A stretch of 64,000 nucleotides of DNA from Scleroderma bovista (lineage: Eukaryota > Basidiomycota > Agaricomycetes > Boletales > Sclerodermataceae): NCBI GenBank assembly GCA_037178675.1, contig JAYMGJ010000055.1, positions 1-64,000 of the forward strand, given 5' to 3'. A program made the position numbers and the translations under genes. Every line of letters starts with the position of its first letter. Within the stretch, counting starts at the first letter, position 1. Below are positions 58,796 through 64,000 of the stretch, in pieces. The notes beneath the pieces are model-generated. The model was not told where the DNA came from. It made no database searches and worked only from the letters and a program-made list of their open reading frames with translations.

Positions 58796-60452
58796 TCAGT
58801 CTACACAAGAAGCATTCCAAGTCTTGTCATGGAAATGAATGTTTGTGCTGTAACTATTCGCCTTCACAAATTCGTCCAACGAGCAGGTTCCAAATTTCCT
58901 ATCTCTGAGCGACTTTTGGCACATTGCCAAAGGGTATGTGGCTGAATTGAGCAAGAGACGAATTTGAGGCCCTTCGAAACTACAATACGTCCGTGGTCAA
59001 TGATAACGGATTTAAACAGGTGAATCATGTCTCTTACGATTTCGTGCAAGAGAACCTCTCCCAAACCATCCTAGCAGCAAACGGCGTTTGGTCTGAGGTA
59101 CGGAATCTGCGGGGAAAACGTATGTGATCAGGAGTAAGAGGTATCTTATCTCTGAAACAAAGCTTTCAACAAAGGCCTTCCACGAATCCATGCGGATACA
59201 TACTTGTTCAAATTCATGGCAGCCATTGCAACCAAGATTGTGGTATCATGTCCGAATTCGAGGTATAGTTCTTTAGCATCTCCAGTGGCATTCGTGAGAC
59301 TGAAATAGGATAAATGTTTGTAACAGCCCAAAGCAAACACCTGGACTCACCGTTCTATCAGTTTATTGACGTAAACAGAACCAAGAACAGGGCCTGCATC
59401 GCCCTTGGATATATGGCCACTCATAACATCCATCATGAGATCATATTGGTATCTGAGGTTATCAGCACGGCGCTGAAAGACTCCCTTTTGAAAACGTACT
59501 CGAGAGCCTTCAACTCGTGAGGGAGAAAGACCCCGCACCACGGGGACTCGCCACGAGCCGCAAGGTCGTACGGGCATGCGAACAATGCTCCTTTAACGTC
59601 ATCGTCGAAGAGGCCAACGCCAGGGAGAAGGTGGTTCAGCCGTTTGGTAATAGGAGGAATATACTTCTTTGCCCACTCCCCGACGACCTATTTAAGCCTG
59701 TAGCGAAACATTGCCTTGGACTACACTCGTGCTTACCTTATTGATGTCCGGTTGGTACTTGGGACATGAATCCCAGGGTAATATCCAATTTACAGGTAAA
59801 TGAAGTTGATCAACGGTCACAATATTTGTGGATTTCCCATAACCAAGTCCAAAGTAATGAGCAGAATCCACGACCCTCTGGAGGGTGCTGGAAAGAAGGA
59901 CGTCTGTGGAGAATGTCGGATACTGCAATGTAAAGCTTGAAATAGAGAACAGTGAAAAGGGCCAATTTCAATACATTGGATAAATACGTACTCCACGCCG
60001 TGATCGAAGAGTTGCTCGCGTCCGATGATGGTCAAAGCTTCTGGAACCAGGTCATACTGGTAGCCATCCTTCAAGAACTGCAAGTTCCTTGGTAGATGTG
60101 TTGGGAGGGTGGCATTGTCTAAGGTTTGAACGAGTTTCTTTATGAATGATTGCTCTCCTACGGGACCACGAGAACCATGGCGATTTAACTAGTTGAGATT
60201 GGAGTTGGAAACTGCATTTCACAACAAAGGAACTTGTATGCATACCGAGATGACTTGATCGACAGTACAATCAGAGGGAAGATCAGTCCACACTCCCGGG
60301 ATATGTGGTCGATCATGGTAGGGTGTCAGAGTTGCAAACCGTTGTCTGCAATTCGGGTTCAATGACTCCGAGTCTGCTTCGTCGGGGGAGCCAAATAACC
60401 CCGTAAGAAACGATAGGGAAACTTGGAGCAGGTTGATAGCTGGAATATACAT
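58796..60452 (-). CDS. Histidine acid phosphatase (phytase-like), paralogue 1
   Basis: From ATG 60452 (MYIPAINLLQVSLSFLTGLF…, a signal-peptide-like start) to TGA 58796. After a short intron the phosphohistidine motif R-H-G-S-R-G-P appears (about 60165). Then come …GREQLFDHGVE…, …LPVNWILPWDSCPKY…, …CPYDLAARG…, …GSVYVNKLIERFTN… and the catalytic H-D in …LYLEFGHDTTILVAM…. The C-terminal exon reads …PQIRLLLNSATYPLAMCQ… and ends …TWNASCVD. These are the marks of histidine acid phosphatases of the phytase/MINPP clan, which cleave phosphomonoesters, often of inositol phosphates, outside the cell or in the ER. Introns are small. No lesion was found. Confidence 0.87.
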
Positions 60453-60605
60453 GAGGAGCAGTGGCAAAGTCACTGGAACTGGATGCCAGGATGACTTCCG
60501 AACAATTATGTAGGCTGAATTCGTACTCCGATTATACGGTTGAGATCGTGTCCACTGTCCTGGACACAACTTTGTTGCCGCCGAACCGACAATATTCGGG
60601 TTTTG

Positions 60606-60650
60606 GAATGTCCGGCAAAACTTGTCCGGCTTCTTGTCCGGCGCCTTAGC
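60606..60650 (+). repeat. TGTCCGGC cluster, left
   Basis: Three TGTCCGGC words occur in a row, spaced by 4-6 bp and ending in GGCGCCTT. The array recurs as its reverse complement at 61720-61770. Confidence 0.75.
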
Positions 60651-60854
60651 GGGGATTCAATTGGAGTCTCATTCTCGTCTTCCCTATACCGTATCCCGAT
60701 TCCCTACGGTTACGGTAGCTACAGATCCGGTACTCACTAGTTCTATGCATTCACGGTGTCTAGAACACAGTTTATCTATACTATTCGCCACACATGATGT
60801 ATCATGTTGTACGAACTATATACATAATATACAAGGTGTAATATAACGGCTAGC

Positions 60855-61560
60855 AAGTTGTCATCGTCGTTGTGCGGGTGATGGTACGAGTGCTGGTGTT
60901 GGTGCTGGCTAGGATCATTGTCATGTCGTCGCCGTCGCCGTCGCAGTGCGGGTAATGGTGCTGGGGGCGCTGGTGCTGGCCCTGGTCGCTGTTATCGTGC
61001 AGATGTTGGTGCTGGTGCTGGTGTTGGGGGCCGGGGCGGTTGTTCGTGTTGTCGCCGTCGCCGTCGTCGTGCGAGTGATGGTGCTGCGTCGTTGTCGTTG
61101 TCGTTCCTGTACGTTGCCACTGACATCCCATGTCGTCGGCGTCGTGTCGTTGTGGCACTGGCCATCTGCGTCCCCTCGTCGTCGTCGTCGTGTTGGCGTG
61201 GCACTGGCCGTTTGCATCACCTCGTCGTCGTCGCGTTGGCGTGGATGTGCCGTCGTCGTCGTCGTCTCGCCGTGGCACTTGCCATGGGAGTCACGTCTTC
61301 GTCATCTTCGTCTTGCTGGCGTGGATGTGCCGTCGTCGTTGTCGTGCAGGTGCAGGTGCAGTCGTCATTGCCGTTTAGGTAATGGTCTGGTGCTGGTGCC
61401 GTCGTCGTGTGGGTGATGACGCTGGTGCTAGATCGCGTCGTGTGGGTGATGGTCGTGGTCGTGCAGATGCTGGTACTGGAGTCGTTGTCACTGGGGTAGT
61501 TGTCGTTGTCGTGCGGGTGCTTGGGTGGTTGTCGGATCACGTGGGTGCAGCAGCTGGAGT
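60855..61560. repeat. GTC/GTG-rich degenerate minisatellite
   Basis: Long runs of GTCGTCGTC, GTGCTGGTG and 'gtggcactggcc' blocks occur. One block of about 60 bp ('cgtggatgtgccgtcgtcgtcgtc…') occurs at least twice, near 61240 and 61320. Every frame is open for long stretches on both strands because of the repeat. I do not call a gene. Confidence 0.8.
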
Positions 61561-61719
61561 GATCATCGTCTCCCACACGACGGCATTGACCAGAAGCCAA
61601 ACTCTCCGAAGACCATAGGGATGTTGCCTTGACCAGGAACGTCACGATTGAAGACGGGAGGACCTACCTTGCTTAGCCATGGCGAGGAAAGGTGGATTAC
61701 TTAATGTGTATTATATAAG

Positions 61720-61770
61720 CGCCGGACAAGACGCCGGACAAAATGCCGGACAAAATGTGCCGGACTTTCC
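61720..61770 (-). repeat. TGTCCGGC cluster, right (inverted)
   Basis: GCCGGACA-type words, four in about 50 bp, starting GCGCCGGACAAG. This is the reverse complement of the left cluster including the GGCGC flank. Confidence 0.75.
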
Positions 61771-62065
61771 ATTTCCCATACGCCCTCGCCGAACCGAACT
61801 CAATTCGAAGTAAACACTTGCAAATGCCGGCGTGACGGACGGGCTGCATGCTGTCGCTCGCCGGTTTTGTCCAAATCTGCTATAGTGCGATTGTCCGGCT
61901 TCGGTAGATCTGTTCCCGTGACTATTGAGTCGTCCAGCGTGCTGTCAACCCACGACTGACGCCCTTCTTCGCATCCGACTGCCCTTATAATGGTGGTTTT
62001 GCACAACTCAGCTTGAAGGTTGTCACCATCCCGACTTCCTCTCTGTCGCCGCTGACCATCCTGCC

Positions 62066-63723
62066 ATGTATATCCCAGTTATCAACCTGCTCCAAGTTTC
62101 CCTGTCATCGTTCACCAAGGTCTTTGACTTCGTCCCTGGAGTAGACTCATTGAACGCGAATTCCTGGCAAAGGTTTGGAATTGTGACTCCATACCATGAC
62201 CGTCCACAAGGGCGATTGTGGGCGGATCTTCCCTCTGACTGTACCGTCGATCAAGTCATGTTGGTATGTGTACAATCCCCCACACGATTTTCTGCACTCT
62301 GCCTAATTTTAAATCCAAACTAGTTACACCGCCATGGTTCTCGTGGTCCTGGAGGAGAGCGAGCATTGATAGAGAAACTTGTTAAAACTCTCGACAATGC
62401 CACGCTTCCGCACAACCTACCAAAAAACCTGAGGTTCTTGAAAGATGGCTATCATTCTGACCTGGTCCCAGAAGAGTTAACTCTAATCGGGCGCGAGCAA
62501 CTCTTCGACCATGGTGTAGAGTACGTATTTTTCCAATGTGTTGAACTGGGGTGACTCTCATCGTCCGCAACTAGTTTTGCCTTGCAGTACCCGACGTTGT
62601 CCACGGATACATTTCTCTCCAGCACCGTCCACAGAGTCATAGAGTCTGCTGAGTACTTCAGGCTTGGCCTAGGTCGGGACGCAGAAATTATAACCGTTGA
62701 CGAACTGGATTTGCCTGTCAACTGGATATTACCTGGAGATTCTTGCCCCAAGTTTAACCCATCAGCCTTTAAGAAGGTAAGCACCATTGTGGTTCAGTGT
62801 TACCGATGTTTTGCTACCAGAAGAACTAGAACCCTACAGAATGGGCGAAAAAGTATATTCCTCCTATCACCAAGCGACTGAATGACCTCCTTCCTGGTGT
62901 TGGTCTTTCCGATGATGATGTCCAAGGAGCATTGTATGCGTGTCCGTATGAAATCGCTGCTCATAATGTATCCTCATGGTGTGGCGTATTTCTCCGCGAA
63001 GAACTGAGGAGCCTCGAGTACGCTTTCAAAAATGACCATTCCAGCGCCGTACTGATGACTTCAGGTACCAATACGATCTCCTGATGGATAGCTGGGGTGG
63101 ACACATCTCAAGGAACGACTTAGGCCCTGTCCTTGGCTCTGTATATGTCAATAAACTGATTGAACGGTTAGTCTGATGCTCTTTGTAAAGATGGTACTAA
63201 ACTGCTCTGCTACAGCTTCACCAATACTACTGGTAATGCTCAAGAGCTGTACCTCGAATTTGGGCATGATACCACGATCCTGGTTGCACTGGCTGCAATG
63301 AATTTGAACAAGTAGGTGTTCATACTATGGATTTGTGGGTTTGCCTTTTAACACACATTTCATTCTAGGGACAGAGTACCCCTTACTCCTGATCAGATTC
63401 GTTTCCCTCGCAAATTACGGACCTCCGACCAAACCCCGTTTGCCGCTAGGATGCTTTGGGAAAGATTCTCTTGCAAGAAATCGTAAGAGGCAGGATTGTC
63501 TGATTAAACCGGATATTATTAACTGTAACCAAATTGCAGTTTCAAAGGGCCTCAAATTCGTCTGTTGCTCAATGGGGCCACATACCCTCTAACCATGTGC
63601 CAAAAGTCACGCAGGGACAGGAAATATGGAACCTGCTCGTTGAACGAATTTGTGAAGGCAAATAGTTACAGTACAAACATTCATTTCCATGACAAGACTT
63701 GGAATGCGTCTTGTGAATTCTGA
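62066..63723 (+). CDS. Histidine acid phosphatase (phytase-like), paralogue 2
   Basis: From ATG 62066 (MYIPVINLLQVSLSSFTKVF…) to TGA 63721-63723. Exons match paralogue 1 one by one. They include R-H-G-S-R-G-P just after the first intron (about 62335), …GREQLFDHGVE…, …LPVNWILPGDSCPKF…, …CPYEIAAHN…, …RSLE|YQYDLLMDSW… across an intron with correct phase, …GSVYVNKLIERFTN… and …LYLEFGHDTTILVAL…. Next are …MLWERFSCKKS|FKGPQIRLLLNG… and the end …TWNASCEF. Apparent stops in the raw frames fall inside introns. It is transcribed away from paralogue 1. Confidence 0.87.
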
Positions 63724-64000
63724 GTTGTCCGTAGTGCATTGACTAGCTTTACCATGCATCCGATGAGGACCGCACACTCATGATATCCCACTACATCTTT
63801 ATGTAGGTATATACCCCATGTAGATATTTGTCCTTGATAATCTGAACTGCTTGATGGTGATCAGAAGTGAGGCATTATAATAAATCCTCTAACGATAACC
63901 TTGCGAACTTGCTTGGCACACCCACGACTCGTCAAATCTATAATGACGTTATAGGTGAATTAGGATTGATGTTCCGTCTCCAAATATGCACGGCCTGTGC
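63724..64000. other. Right window edge, no supported gene
   Basis: AT-rich 3' flank of the phosphatase. No frame of note. Confidence 0.5.

Noticed and set aside
60850..61560. Several long frames in the GTC-rich array
   Set aside because: All six frames are open because of the triplet repeat; predicted proteins are simple Val/Arg/Cys or Thr/Asp runs.
62979..63180. Stops in the second phosphatase suggesting a pseudogene
   Set aside because: They fall inside introns (for example GTACGC…TTCAG); exon phases agree with paralogue 1.

Overview
The window comes from a basidiomycete fungus, most likely an Agaricomycete. Genes are dense, many exons are separated by GT-AG introns of about 45-70 bp, and the protein families are typical of the group: chromoviral Gypsy elements, F-box, Zn2Cys6 and P450 genes, a GH92 mannosidase, histidine acid phosphatases and a G-alpha subunit. 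Exon joins below were worked out by hand from splice signals and reading phase. Where the summed exons give a whole number of codons, I say so.

Left third (1-17.9 kb), repeat-rich. Positions 1-9.78 kb hold a decayed Ty3/Gypsy chromovirus, cut off at its 5' end by the window edge. It reads gag, protease, RT, RNase H, integrase and chromodomain, then a 2.5-kb sense accessory ORF, a polypurine tract and a 3' LTR. From 9.8 to 14.6 kb lie a small basic-protein gene and two poorly resolved minus-strand loci rich in Pro and Ser, one with a Cys cluster. These are interleaved with minisatellites that share a TGCCGA core. From 14.6 to 17.9 kb I see only low-complexity sequence and degenerate repeats.

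Middle (17.9-43.5 kb), conventional genes. A SAMHD1-like dNTPase (-) and a guanine deaminase (+) diverge from a 0.6-kb spacer. They are followed by an 80-aa small protein, a J-domain/TPR co-chaperone of DNAJC3 type, a GH92 alpha-mannosidase (-), a relic of an NmrA-like gene (+), a Zn2Cys6 protein (-), a 962-aa low-complexity protein (-), an NmrA-like oxidoreductase (-), a G-protein alpha subunit with a one-base frameshift (+), and an F-box protein (-).

Right third (43.5-64 kb). Two copies of a ~95-bp repeat bracket a small membrane-protein gene (-) and a broken mitochondrial malate dehydrogenase copy (+). Then come an O6-methylguanine-DNA methyltransferase (-), a cytochrome P450 (+), an uncertain Pro-rich gene (+), and a 1270-aa WD40-type inositol polyphosphate 5-phosphatase (+). 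The last 5 kb hold two head-to-head histidine acid phosphatase paralogues around a spacer with TGTCCGGC clusters and a trinucleotide-rich minisatellite. The 5-phosphatase and the phosphatases may share inositol-phosphate chemistry, but that link is inference. I saw no complete tRNA, rRNA or CRISPR array.
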